Notes: a model not told the origin generated them from the sequence alone. Numbered from the stretch's first letter, positions 1 through 6,874 are shown. The stretch: DNA of 8,566 nt from Oscillospiraceae bacterium (GCA_017646545.1 JAGCMI010000141.1:1-8566); one strand, 5' to 3'. Numbers and translations: made by a program.

Positions 1-877
1 CCATGGTTTTACCGCTGCCCACATCGCCCTGCACCAAGCGGTTCATGGGGGTGCCTTTGCGGAAATCGGCCATGATCTCGTCAATGGCTCTGCGCTGAGC
101 ACCGGTGAGTTGGAAGGGCAACTGCCCTAAGAAGGGGGTCAGGTCGGTGTTGGGGTAGGGCGGTGTCTGCTTGCCTGCCCGGGCGGCACGCATCAGCGAA
201 AGACCGGCGGAGAAAACGAAAAATTCTTCAAAGATCAGCCGTCGCTTGGCCAGTTCCGCCTCTTCCAAAGAGGCCGGCTCGTGGATGGCGTAATACGCCC
301 GTTGGGCAGGGAGAATGCCATACTGATTTCGTACCGATTCGGGAATGATCTCCTGGGGTACATCACAAATGGCCAGTGCCTGCCGCACCGCCTTGAGCAT
401 GGCGGCATTGGAGATGCCGGCGGTCAAAGGGTAGATGGGCAAAATCCGTCTTGTGGTGACGGGGGGCGCATCCAGCGCTTCGAAAGCGGGGGAGGTCATG
501 CTGTAGCCGATGAAATCCCCGGAAATGGCGCCGTAAAAAATATATTCCTTGCCGTATTGCAGCTGACCGGTGGTGAATTTTTGGTTGAAGAAGGTCAAAT
601 TCAGCCTTGCGGTGTGGTCGGCCACCTGCACCTTGGTCACATCCAGACCCTTGCGGATGTGGGCGGTGCGGGGGGTGTTCATCACCATGGCCCGGAAGCA
701 GGCAGGCTTGTCCACTTCCAGCTTGTCGATGGTCACAAGACGGGTGCGATCCTCATAGCCTCTGGGAAAATGGCAGATCAGATCCTGCAAGGTGTGGATA
801 TTCAGGGCAGCGAATTGGGCGGCCTTACTGGGGCCGATGCCTTTTAAGATGGTAATGGGATCGGAAAGCCGAGCCAT
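1..877 (-). CDS. recG: ATP-dependent DNA helicase RecG, N-terminal part (cut by window edge)
   Basis: RecG is a cytoplasmic superfamily 2 helicase that remodels stalled replication forks and branch-migrates Holliday junctions. I read 292 codons from an ATG at 875-877 on the minus strand. The protein opens MARLSDPITILKGIGPSKA, the usual RecG start, followed by a helix-hairpin-like LKGIGP segment and a HFPRGYEDR motif near residues 36-44. An OB-fold wedge region follows. Near residue 255 the conserved LPFQLTGAQRRAI segment begins the helicase core, and MNRLVQGDVGSGKT at 278-291 contains Walker A with Lys290. RecG proteins are usually about 680-700 residues, so more than half (helicase motifs Ia-VI) lies beyond position 1. 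The start is fixed by a very strong ribosome binding site 7 bases upstream. The gene has its own promoter and sits behind a terminator, so it is probably not part of the operon upstream of it. Identification is from conserved motifs and is firm. Confidence 0.95.
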   Translation of the reverse strand, partial: MARLSDPITILKGIGPSKAAQFAALNIHTLQDLICHFPRGYEDRTRLVTIDKLEVDKPACFRAMVMNTPRTAHIRKGLDVTKVQVADHTARLNLTFFNQKFTTGQLQYGKEYIFYGAISGDFIGYSMTSPAFEALDAPPVTTRRILPIYPLTAGISNAAMLKAVRQALAICDVPQEIIPESVRNQYGILPAQRAYYAIHEPASLEEAELAKRRLIFEEFFVFSAGLSLMRAARAGKQTPPYPNTDLTPFLGQLPFQLTGAQRRAIDEIMADFRKGTPMNRLVQGDVGSGKTM

Positions 878-878
878 G

Positions 879-891
879 GGATCACCTCCTT
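879..891 (-). promoter_or_regulatory. Extended Shine-Dalgarno of recG
   Basis: On the minus strand this reads AAGGAGGTGATCC, complementary over 13 bases to the usual 3' end of bacterial 16S rRNA (GGATCACCTCCTT). The AGGAGG core ends 7 bases before the recG ATG. It fixes the start codon and is longer than the other ribosome binding sites in the window, which match only 4-8 bases. Confidence 0.85.
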
Positions 892-903
892 GCGTTTTTC
901 TTT

Positions 904-932
904 ATTATACGGGAAGGAAAAAGGAATTGCAA
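904..932 (-). promoter_or_regulatory. Sigma-A-type promoter for recG
   Basis: On the minus strand a -35 box TTGCAA (927-932, 4 of 6 consensus bases) and a perfect -10 box TATAAT (904-909) are separated by exactly 17 bases. Transcription would start near 897, giving a short leader of about 20 bases that is mostly ribosome binding site. It lies between the terminator at 982-1011 and recG, which supports independent transcription. Confidence 0.75.
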
Positions 933-981
933 GTGTGGACGGAGTGGAGTTTGGACTCCCCGAAAAACTGTAATTGGAACG

Positions 982-1011
982 AAAAATGGCGTGCTTTTGC
1001 ACGCCATTTTT
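982..1011 (-). terminator. Rho-independent terminator ending the minus-strand operon
   Basis: A perfect 13-bp inverted repeat: arm AAAAATGGCGTGC (982-994), a four-base loop (995-998), arm GCACGCCATTTTT (999-1011). Read on the minus strand it starts one base after the TAA stop of the metallo-beta-lactamase gene and ends in a run of five T. The A-run/T-run symmetry means it could also terminate plus-strand (antisense) transcription. Confidence 0.92.
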
Positions 1012-1012
1012 A

Positions 1013-2065
1013 TTATTTTGCATCGGGGATATAGGGCAGGGATTCGGAATTGTCCCAAGAGAAGGCAATTTCGGTGCCGTCGGACACGGCAATGATGGTG
1101 CCCATGTAGTCCGTGCGGTAGGTGTAAACCTCTGCCTGACCCAGAATATTCAGCGCCTCGGTGGTGGGGTGGCCGTAGCTGTTGCCCTCGCCCACGGAGA
1201 TAACACCGTAGCTGGGTGCCACAGCCCGGAGGAAGTGATAGCTGGTGGAAGTGTCGCTGCCGTGGTGACCCAGCTTCAGCACATCGGCTTTCAGCATATC
1301 GGCATCAATGGCTTCCCAATAGGCCACGAGGTCATTTTCTGCAGCATCGATATTCTCCATATCACCGGTGAAGAGGAAACGGTTGTCACCAAACTGCACC
1401 ATAACGATGATGGACATATCGTTGGGGTCCTTGTAATCGTCCTTTACGGGGCCCAGCACCGTGACGGTGGCACCGCCTAAGTTATAGACCTGACCCAGTT
1501 CCGGTTCGTAGAGGTTTGCGCCGCAATTGGTGGCTGCGGCAAGGAAATCCTTTTCGGTCTTGGTGCCGTGGCGGTAGTCGGGATACCAGATTTCGTCAGC
1601 AGGAACGGACTTGAGCACATCGTCCATTTCACCGATGTGGTCGGAATGGGCGTGGGTGGCAACCACCAGATCCAGCCGATCAATGCCCAGATCGCTTAAG
1701 TAATGGATGACGGTGTTGTTGCTGTCGGTTTCGCCTGCGTCAATCAGCAGGTATTCGCCGCCGCAGGTGAGCAGGAAGCTGTCGCCCTGACCCACATCGA
1801 TGTAATGCACGGTGAGATAGCTAGGATCCGTGATGGCGGGGATATCGGCAAGGGGACCGCCTACCGTGCCGTTGCCGGAGGGCAGATCATTGCCGGAGGG
1901 CTGGAAGGTGGGTAAGTTGATTTCGCCCAGAATACTCTCCAGGTCGATGGGCAGGTCCTCCTGGCAGGCGTAGCCCACAACGGCCAGGATCAGCACAAGG
2001 ATCAAACTGAAAAGACCCTTTGCAAATGTTCTTTTGGCTTTCTTTTTGGAATTTTTCTTTGCCAT
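1013..2065 (-). CDS. Membrane-anchored ComEC-type metallo-beta-lactamase-fold hydrolase
   Basis: A 350-residue protein of the metallo-beta-lactamase (MBL) superfamily resembling the C-terminal MBL domain of the DNA-uptake protein ComEC/Rec2. A very basic N-terminus (residues 1-16) precedes one hydrophobic segment (17-34), then a low-complexity Gly/Pro/Asn linker (about 50-80). The MBL fold starts at about 84 with LTVHYIDVGQGDS, typical of the ComEC group. Metal-binding residues are visible: THAHSDHIG at 137-145 (His138, His140, Asp142, His143), FTGD at 232-235 (Asp235) and LGHHGS at 265-270 (His267/His268). The ComEC channel domain is absent, so this is a stand-alone hydrolase held at or outside the membrane. 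VGYAC at 30-34 is a poor lipobox, so an uncleaved anchor or ordinary signal peptide is more likely than a lipoprotein. ATG follows the cca stop by one base, with AAGGAG 10 bases upstream, implying coupled translation. Substrate is unknown; a nuclease or phosphodiesterase activity is inference. Confidence 0.88.
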   Translation of the reverse strand: MAKKNSKKKAKRTFAKGLFSLILVLILAVVGYACQEDLPIDLESILGEINLPTFQPSGNDLPSGNGTVGGPLADIPAITDPSYLTVHYIDVGQGDSFLLTCGGEYLLIDAGETDSNNTVIHYLSDLGIDRLDLVVATHAHSDHIGEMDDVLKSVPADEIWYPDYRHGTKTEKDFLAAATNCGANLYEPELGQVYNLGGATVTVLGPVKDDYKDPNDMSIIVMVQFGDNRFLFTGDMENIDAAENDLVAYWEAIDADMLKADVLKLGHHGSDTSTSYHFLRAVAPSYGVISVGEGNSYGHPTTEALNILGQAEVYTYRTDYMGTIIAVSDGTEIAFSWDNSESLPYIPDAK

Positions 2066-2066
2066 A

Positions 2067-3395
2067 TTATGGATTCTCCTTTTGTATCAATGAGGGGATC
2101 AGCCCCAGCAGGGCGGATCTTTCGTTTACTGTTTTTTCTTCCAGCACCGCTTCCAGCAGCCCGTTGAGGATGTTGCCGATTTCTTTGCCGGTGTAACCCA
2201 ACGCCATCAGATCGTGACCGTTCACCGCCAGATCCCGCAGGTGCAGGCAGGCGTTTTCTTCTTGAATCTGGGTGATGAGCAGGCGGATGTTGTGGAAATA
2301 TTCTGCCCGGCAGGTATTGGCTTTGCTGCCCATGTCCGCCAGTTGCAGCTGGATCAGCCAATCCAATTGTTCTGCCCCCAGACGGGCAAGCCAGCGACGC
2401 ACCACTTTCCGTTCCGGAACAATGGGCGCCATGTGCTGCTGCACCAGAAGTACCACCTGCTGCCGCAGTTGGGTGGGGGCTTTCAGTCGATGCAGCAGCT
2501 GATCCGCAATTTGGGCGCTGACAGCGGCATGACCGTAGAAATGTCCGCAGCCCTTTTCGTCCAAAGTGAAGGTTTCGGTCTTTCCAACATCGTGCAGCAG
2601 CGCTGCCCAGCGGAGGGGAAGTGTGGGAGGGACAGCGGCAAGCACATGGGCGGTGTGGGTGTAAATATCGTAGATGTGATGGGGGTTGCGCTGGTCAAAG
2701 CCGATGGCCGGGATAAGTTCGGGGATGACTTGGGTGATAATGGGGGCGAATTGGCGCATATGATGGGGTTGGATGTGGAGGATGAGTTTACATAATTCAT
2801 CAAACACCCGCTCCCGCGCTAAGTTTTCCATCAGCGGCGCCAGATCGCACATGGCCCGCAGGGTTTCTTCCTCCGGGGTCAGATCGTAGGTGACGCAGAA
2901 ACGCACCCCTCGTAAGATCCGCAGGGCATCCTCGGTAAATCGCTGCCGGGGATCGCCCACCGCCCGCAAAATTTTCTTTTGCAGATCCTGCTGCCCACCA
3001 AAGGGATCGGCAATGCCGTCATCGGGGGAGAAGGCCATGGCGTTGACGGTGAAATCCCGTCGCGCCAGATCTTCATTCACTTCTTCCACAAATTCCACCC
3101 AACTGGGGTGGCGGCTGTCTTTGTAGCCGCCTTCGGTGCGGAAGGTGGTGATCTCGTAGATTTCGTGGTTGGGGAAGATGATGCCGATGGTGCCGTGCTT
3201 TTCTCCTGCGTGGATCTGGGCGTAGGCGGCAAAAACTTTTTTAATCTGTTCCGGTTTGGCGGAGGTGCAAAGGTCGTAATCGTGGGGATTTAACCCTAAC
3301 AGAGCGTCCCGCACGCAGCCGCCCACGGCATAGCAGCTGTAGCCGGCTTCTTTCAGAAGTCGAATGCAGGTTATGGCATTTTCAGGCAAATACAT
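2067..3395 (-). CDS. cca: CCA tRNA nucleotidyltransferase with HD domain
   Basis: Adds or repairs the 3' CCA end of tRNAs in the cytoplasm. The 442-residue protein belongs to the class II nucleotidyltransferases. Numbered from the ATG used here, VGGCVRD at 24-30 is the nucleotidyltransferase glycine motif, DYD at 39-41 carries the metal-binding aspartates, RRDFTVNAMA lies at 111-120, and EDALRILRGVRF at 154-165 is the base-recognition neighbourhood. An HD phosphohydrolase-type domain follows, with YTHTAH (from 244), LLHDVGK (265-271) and GHFYGH (from 283), as in HD-containing CCA enzymes. No CBS or DHH domain is present. A GTG at 3402-3404 would add three residues, but it overlaps the Shine-Dalgarno, so the ATG at 3393-3395 is preferred. 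It lies 76 bases after an unrelated membrane gene and one base before the MBL gene. A poly(A) polymerase role is possible for this family, but length and the HD domain favour CCA addition. Confidence 0.93.
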   Translation of the reverse strand: MYLPENAITCIRLLKEAGYSCYAVGGCVRDALLGLNPHDYDLCTSAKPEQIKKVFAAYAQIHAGEKHGTIGIIFPNHEIYEITTFRTEGGYKDSRHPSWVEFVEEVNEDLARRDFTVNAMAFSPDDGIADPFGGQQDLQKKILRAVGDPRQRFTEDALRILRGVRFCVTYDLTPEEETLRAMCDLAPLMENLARERVFDELCKLILHIQPHHMRQFAPIITQVIPELIPAIGFDQRNPHHIYDIYTHTAHVLAAVPPTLPLRWAALLHDVGKTETFTLDEKGCGHFYGHAAVSAQIADQLLHRLKAPTQLRQQVVLLVQQHMAPIVPERKVVRRWLARLGAEQLDWLIQLQLADMGSKANTCRAEYFHNIRLLITQIQEENACLHLRDLAVNGHDLMALGYTGKEIGNILNGLLEAVLEEKTVNERSALLGLIPSLIQKENP

Positions 3396-3402
3396 ACGGA
3401 AC

Positions 3403-3410
3403 ACCTCCTT
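3403..3410 (-). promoter_or_regulatory. Ribosome binding site that sets the cca start
   Basis: AAGGAGGT on the minus strand lies 7-8 bases before the ATG at 3395, an ideal distance. The alternative in-frame GTG at 3404 shares bases with this site and could not use it. Confidence 0.85.
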
Positions 3411-3421
3411 TGTTGTGGGAC

Positions 3422-3470
3422 TTACAGTTTATTGGGCCGATCGCCTAACTCACCAAGCGATAAACTGTAA
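3422..3470. repeat. 49-base inverted repeat between the membrane protein gene and cca
   Basis: TTACAGTTTAT at 3422-3432 is the exact reverse complement of ATAAACTGTAA at 3460-3470 (11 bp), enclosing 27 bases. Within it CGC/GCG (456-458 side and 441-443 side of the 3400s) can extend the stem around an internal bulge. A third copy of the arm end, TTACAG at 3472-3477, sits at the stop codon of the upstream gene and forms a 13-base palindrome with the neighbouring CTGTAA (3465-3477), so two pairings compete. There is no T-run after the stem on either strand, so it is not a standard intrinsic terminator. It could be an attenuator, an mRNA processing or stability element, or a small palindromic repeat; the sequence alone does not decide. 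Confidence 0.7.
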
Positions 3471-3471
3471 T

Positions 3472-4308
3472 TTACAGCGTTTCTTCCTCGGTTTCGTCAG
3501 TTACGATGGTTTCCTCAGTTTCGATCATTTCCTCGGTTACGATGGTTTCAGCAGGGGGCAGGAGCAGAACCGGGTGGCTCAGCAGATGCCATGCGCCTAA
3601 AGTGGCAAACATGGGATGATTGCCCGGTGCGGCTGCCAGACACAGATAAGCGGCAGTCAAACTCCAGAACAAACTTTTTTTCCGGTTGCCGCAGCCGACG
3701 GCAAAGCCCCATAGCTGGTAAGCGGCAAGGGCAGAGGCGGCAAGGGCGAAAAGCTGGGGCAGGAAGCGCAGCATCTCCGGTTCGTCGCTGAAGTCCTTGC
3801 CCAGAGTAAACAGCAGCAGCGCAAGATAGGCGCAGATCACCGGATAAGCCAGGGATACGGGTACTTTGCCGGTGAAGGATTGCGCAGCCGTCAGCAGCAA
3901 TGTTGCGCCGCAGACAAAAGCGCCCCAGTACAAGATGGATTGGAATGTGCTTTCGCCATAGTGGAAGGTAAGACCATAGAACAGAATGCCGATGGCAGCC
4001 AAAGCATAGCCGGCGGCGCGGAAACAGCTTTTGGCAAAGCTGAGATGCCAGGAAACATCCGAGTCCCTTTGGGTCGGCTGAGGAAAATTACGCAGCCAGG
4101 TGGGGTCTTCTTCTACATTGCGGGTCATCAGATACACCAAAACCAAAACCGCAGCGGTCAGAATCAAATAGCCGATCCAGCCGGGGTGATCGGCAGGGCA
4201 GAGTCCCTTCTCGTCACAGCCGGCCGACAGCAGCCAAAACCGCAGCACGGCACCCAAAGCACCGGCGGCAGCCACAATATAATTGATATAAGGAAAGTAT
4301 TTTTTCAT
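3472..4308 (-). CDS. Multi-pass membrane protein of unknown function with acidic repeated tail
   Basis: I do not recognise this 278-residue protein. Hydrophobicity suggests seven or eight membrane segments, roughly 8-27, 44-61, 98-115, 124-142, 151-168, 182-204, 213-227 and 232-250. A short loop with two cysteines (Cys31, Cys37) in CDEKGLC lies between the first two segments. The last 25 residues (254-278) are hydrophilic, made of Glu and Thr in two 12-residue repeats beginning ETIVT. ATG at 4306-4308 is chosen because GGAGG lies 6-7 bases upstream; an upstream in-frame start at 4407 would run through the end of the preceding gene. The gap to the preceding acyltransferase is only 17 bases, indicating co-transcription with the lipid genes. 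Nothing seen indicates a catalytic site, and no function is assigned. Confidence 0.82.
   Translation of the reverse strand: MKKYFPYINYIVAAAGALGAVLRFWLLSAGCDEKGLCPADHPGWIGYLILTAAVLVLVYLMTRNVEEDPTWLRNFPQPTQRDSDVSWHLSFAKSCFRAAGYALAAIGILFYGLTFHYGESTFQSILYWGAFVCGATLLLTAAQSFTGKVPVSLAYPVICAYLALLLFTLGKDFSDEPEMLRFLPQLFALAASALAAYQLWGFAVGCGNRKKSLFWSLTAAYLCLAAAPGNHPMFATLGAWHLLSHPVLLLPPAETIVTEEMIETEETIVTDETEEETL
3478..3549 (-). repeat. Two tandem 36-base coding repeats in the membrane protein tail
   Basis: Units at 3514-3549 and 3478-3513 encode ETIVTEEMIETE and ETIVTDETEEET. The first 14 bases of each (GAAACCATCGTAAC on the minus strand) are identical and the rest has diverged. The exact 12-codon period keeps the frame, so copy number could change without breaking the protein. 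Confidence 0.8.
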
Positions 4309-4325
4309 CTTGTTCCTCCATTTCC

Positions 4326-5036
4326 TTACAGCATGCTCAGCAGCATACACACACCGGAGAGAATGGGTTGGTGCAGCAGGTAAATAAAGAGGGAATATTT
4401 GCCGCATTTCTGCAAAAAGACCAGCAGGGGATTCTTTTCATTCACCCGGGGCAGCAGGGTTTCTTTGTGGCGGTACACCGTACGCCCCAAGGCAGCGCCC
4501 AGCAGGAAAAATCCCAGATGGGGAAAGAGGGGGAAATAGTCGGAGGTATAGAAGGTGGGCCAGGGCAGGCCGAAGGGCATGAGCCAGTAGGTGTCCACCG
4601 GAGGCTGGTTCGCCAGCCACAGACCGAAGATCGCCATGGCGGTGCCGATGGCGGCCAATGCCCACCAGGGCATTTTCTTGAACAGCGGCCAGAGGATCAT
4701 GCACAGACCCAAGCATTGCAGCACACCGAAATAAATAATGATACCCCGGTTTGCCATGCCCAGCAGATACATACCCACCGTCACGGCGGTAATCACCATA
4801 CCGCTGCCGAAAACCACCAAACCCCGGCGCACGCTGTGGCGGCCAAGGGTGGCGCTGATGCCGGAAATCAGCAGAAAGAGGACACCGCCCCAGGTCTGGA
4901 CAAAGTTGAACCATTTGGGGGTGACCCAATCCACCACCTGATAGAGCGCGGTTAAGTCATAGGTCAGGTGCACCAGCACCATGCCCAGAACGCAAATGCC
5001 CCGGAAGGCATCCAGTTCCCAAATTCGTTTTTTCAT
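4326..5036 (-). CDS. DUF1624 / HGSNAT-like membrane acyltransferase
   Basis: A 236-residue integral membrane protein of the bacterial family related to heparan-alpha-glucosaminide N-acetyltransferase (DUF1624). Family features visible: RIWELDAFRGICVLGMVLVH at 4-23 with His23 and a YDL at 26-28, an FLLISGISATLGR segment at 54-66, YFPLFPHLGFFLLGAALG at 167-184, and SLFIYLLHQPIL at 215-226 near the C-terminus. About six to seven membrane helices are expected. Family members transfer acyl groups to acceptors across or at the membrane; the donor and acceptor here are unknown. The ATG at 5034-5036 overlaps the ligase stop as ATGA and has AAAGGAGG inside the ligase 3' end, so translation is probably coupled to that gene. 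The in-frame upstream start at 5171 would lie wholly within the ligase and is rejected. Pairing with an acyl-CoA ligase suggests, by inference, acylation of a cell-envelope component. Confidence 0.85.
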   Translation of the reverse strand: MKKRIWELDAFRGICVLGMVLVHLTYDLTALYQVVDWVTPKWFNFVQTWGGVLFLLISGISATLGRHSVRRGLVVFGSGMVITAVTVGMYLLGMANRGIIIYFGVLQCLGLCMILWPLFKKMPWWALAAIGTAMAIFGLWLANQPPVDTYWLMPFGLPWPTFYTSDYFPLFPHLGFFLLGAALGRTVYRHKETLLPRVNEKNPLLVFLQKCGKYSLFIYLLHQPILSGVCMLLSML

Positions 5037-6745
5037 TTGGCTGCCTCCTTTGCCGCTTCTTCCTCCAGCACCCGGTAGGCTACCTTGCCCACCAGAGTTT
5101 TGGGCAGTTCCTCCCGGAAGAGGATCTCCTTGGGCATGGCATAGCGGGCGATATGCTTGGCGCAATAACAAAGCAGTTCCTGCTTCAGTTCCTCTGTGGC
5201 TTTTACGCCGGGAGCGGGCACTACATACGCCCGCAGCCGCTGTCCCTTATAATCGTCATCGATGCCGATGACGCAGGATAGCAGCACCTTTTCGTGGCTG
5301 TCGATGATATTCTCCAGCTGGGAGGGGTAGATGTTATAGCCGGAGGAGATGATCATCCGCTTCAGCCGCTGTTTGAAATACACAAAGCCGTCGCTGTCCA
5401 TGAAACCCAGATCACCGGTGTGGAGCCAGATTTTGCCATCTTCATGGTGGCGGAGGGTCTGGGCGGTCTCGGTGGGGTTGTCCATATATCCCAGCATCAC
5501 GGTAGGACCCGAGATGCAGATTTCGCCTTCTGTCATGGGGGGCAGTTCCTCGGTGCTGCCGGGGGTGACGATCTTGTAGAAAGTGTCGGGGAAGGGGACA
5601 CCGATGGAATTTTCCCGGGCATAATCCTTGGGAGTCAGGCAGGAGGCGGTGACGCACTCGGTGGTGCCGTAGCCCTCCCGGATCTGCTGGGAGCAGTTAT
5701 GCCGGCGCAGGAAAGTGTCCACCTTCTTTTTCAGTTCTGCGGACAAGCTGTCGCCACCGCAGAAAATGCCCTTGAGGAAGCTGAGGTCTGCATTTTTCAG
5801 GCTTTCAGCCCGCAGAAGCGCTTCGAAGAGGGTGGGCACACCGGGAATGAAATCCGGTTTTTGCTTGACCAGAATATTGGCATAGGTTTTGATGTTAAAC
5901 TGGGGCACCAGAATGCAGCTGGCACCGCCCACCAAGGCGGTGTGGATGCCAATGCCCAGACCAAACCCGTGGAACACCGGCATGACGGACAGCATCTTCA
6001 TTCCTGCGATGCTCTCGTATCCGGAGGCGGCGATGGTCTGCAGCGCCAAGGCGTTAAAATTTCGGTTGGAGAGCATAATGCCCTTGGTGGTGCCGGTGGT
6101 GCCGCCGGAATACAAAATGGCGGCGCAATCGTCTGCCTTGCCATCGTGGGCGGGCAGCTGTTTTACCTGCTTGCCGCCGGCGAGCACATTTTTCCAAAGG
6201 TGATAGTAACCGTCCCGAGGCAGGGGAGGATATTTTTTAGTGAAGGGATAAAAAAGATTTAGGGGGAAGGGCAGCTCGTCGGCAATGTCCGCAATCCAGA
6301 TTTCTGTATCCTTTTCCACTTGGGGCAGGATGGAGGCTACCTTTTCATAGAACTGATCCAAGGTCAAAATGGCCTTGCTGTGGGATACATTCAAATAGAA
6401 AGCAATCTCCTGGGCGGCAGACAAGGGGTGAATCATATTGGGGATAGCGCCCAGCCGATTCAGAGCATAAAAACAGTCCAAAGCCTGGGGACAATTGGGC
6501 ATGCAGATGGTGACCCGGTCGCCCTTGCGGATGCCGGAGGCATAAAGACCCCGGGCGGTAGCGTCAACGCGCTGCAGGAATTGGGCATAGCCGGTCTTTT
6601 TGCCCTGGAAGATATAGGCGGTGTTGCCCGGATATGTTGCGGCAGTATCGGCAACGAGCTGATACATGGTTTTGTCGGGATAGGAAACTCTGGCGGGGGT
6701 GTTGCCGTAATAGGCCAGCCAGGGTGCATTTGTGGAAAGGCTCAT
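5033..6745 (-). CDS. Long-chain fatty acid--CoA ligase family protein (ANL superfamily)
   Basis: A 570-residue cytoplasmic or membrane-associated adenylate-forming enzyme that would activate a carboxylic acid, most likely a fatty acid, with ATP and then load it on CoA. Motifs in order: P-loop YSGGTTGTTKG at 212-222, MPVFHGFG at 255-262, EGYGTTE at 357-363, TGDLG at 443-447, hinge region RLKRMIISSGYNIYP at 460-474, and the C-terminal catalytic lysine in LPKTLVGKV (Lys554). Full length and no missing motif. The final residues are Ala/Lys/Glu-rich. ATG at 6743-6745 follows AAAGGA by about 9-10 bases; an alternative GTG 39 bases upstream lacks a good ribosome binding site. It is the first gene of the minus-strand operon and is divergent from plsC. 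A ligase loading an acyl carrier protein rather than CoA cannot be excluded. Substrate chain length cannot be read from the sequence. Confidence 0.9.
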   Translation of the reverse strand: MSLSTNAPWLAYYGNTPARVSYPDKTMYQLVADTAATYPGNTAYIFQGKKTGYAQFLQRVDATARGLYASGIRKGDRVTICMPNCPQALDCFYALNRLGAIPNMIHPLSAAQEIAFYLNVSHSKAILTLDQFYEKVASILPQVEKDTEIWIADIADELPFPLNLFYPFTKKYPPLPRDGYYHLWKNVLAGGKQVKQLPAHDGKADDCAAILYSGGTTGTTKGIMLSNRNFNALALQTIAASGYESIAGMKMLSVMPVFHGFGLGIGIHTALVGGASCILVPQFNIKTYANILVKQKPDFIPGVPTLFEALLRAESLKNADLSFLKGIFCGGDSLSAELKKKVDTFLRRHNCSQQIREGYGTTECVTASCLTPKDYARENSIGVPFPDTFYKIVTPGSTEELPPMTEGEICISGPTVMLGYMDNPTETAQTLRHHEDGKIWLHTGDLGFMDSDGFVYFKQRLKRMIISSGYNIYPSQLENIIDSHEKVLLSCVIGIDDDYKGQRLRAYVVPAPGVKATEELKQELLCYCAKHIARYAMPKEILFREELPKTLVGKVAYRVLEEEAAKEAAK

Positions 6746-6794
6746 AATGCGGTATCCTTTCGTGGCGGGGTGGGGAAAATACACTTTCCCATTC

Positions 6795-6817
6795 TGATAT
6801 AATACATTATTATATCA
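6795..6817. promoter_or_regulatory. Palindromic candidate operator in the divergent lipid promoter
   Basis: TGATATAAT (6795-6803), five bases, ATTATATCA (6809-6817): a perfect 9-bp inverted repeat totalling 23 bases. It covers the -10 box of the minus-strand promoter and its likely start point, the classic place for a repressor. A transcript starting near 6802 would contain only one arm, so a DNA-binding site is likelier than an RNA hairpin. It lies about 58 bases upstream of the plsC -35 box. The regulator is unknown. Confidence 0.6.
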
Positions 6818-6837
6818 TTTGTGCCGCCCAATTTCCA
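6809..6837 (-). promoter_or_regulatory. Promoter for the acyl-CoA ligase operon
   Basis: On the minus strand a perfect TATAAT (6809-6814) lies 17 bases after TGGAAA (6832-6837, 4 of 6 matches to TTGACA). Predicted start is near 6802, giving a leader of about 57 bases before the ligase ATG. The -10 lies inside the palindrome at 6795-6817. Confidence 0.65.
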
Positions 6838-6874
6838 GCATTTTGTGAAAAAATCCGGAATTTACAAATTCCTA

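Noticed and set aside
281..847. 188-codon open frame on the plus strand
   Set aside because: It is the antisense shadow of recG, without a ribosome binding site or recognisable domain.
946..959. Small hairpin GGAGT-TTGG-ACTCC upstream of the recG promoter
   Set aside because: Five base pairs without a T-run or other context; likely chance.
1013..2065. MBL protein as RNase Z, suggested by its position next to cca
   Set aside because: It has the general HxHxDH motif, but the IDVGQGDS start and LGHHGS motif are of the ComEC group, and it has an N-terminal membrane anchor, unlike cytoplasmic RNase Z.
3402..3424. Possible internal promoter for cca (TTGGTG-17-AATAAA near 3420-3455 on the minus strand)
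   Set aside because: Only 3 of 6 and 4 of 6 matches, inside the inverted repeat; too weak to list.
5037..5171. Longer N-terminus for the HGSNAT-like protein
   Set aside because: The extra 45 residues are encoded within the ligase gene and are low-complexity; the ATG at 5036 has a strong Shine-Dalgarno and the family motif begins right after it.
5294..6262. 322-codon open frame on the plus strand
   Set aside because: It is antisense to the acyl-CoA ligase, has a Gly/His/Val-rich composition typical of a shadow frame, no ribosome binding site, and the opposite strand carries all the ANL motifs.
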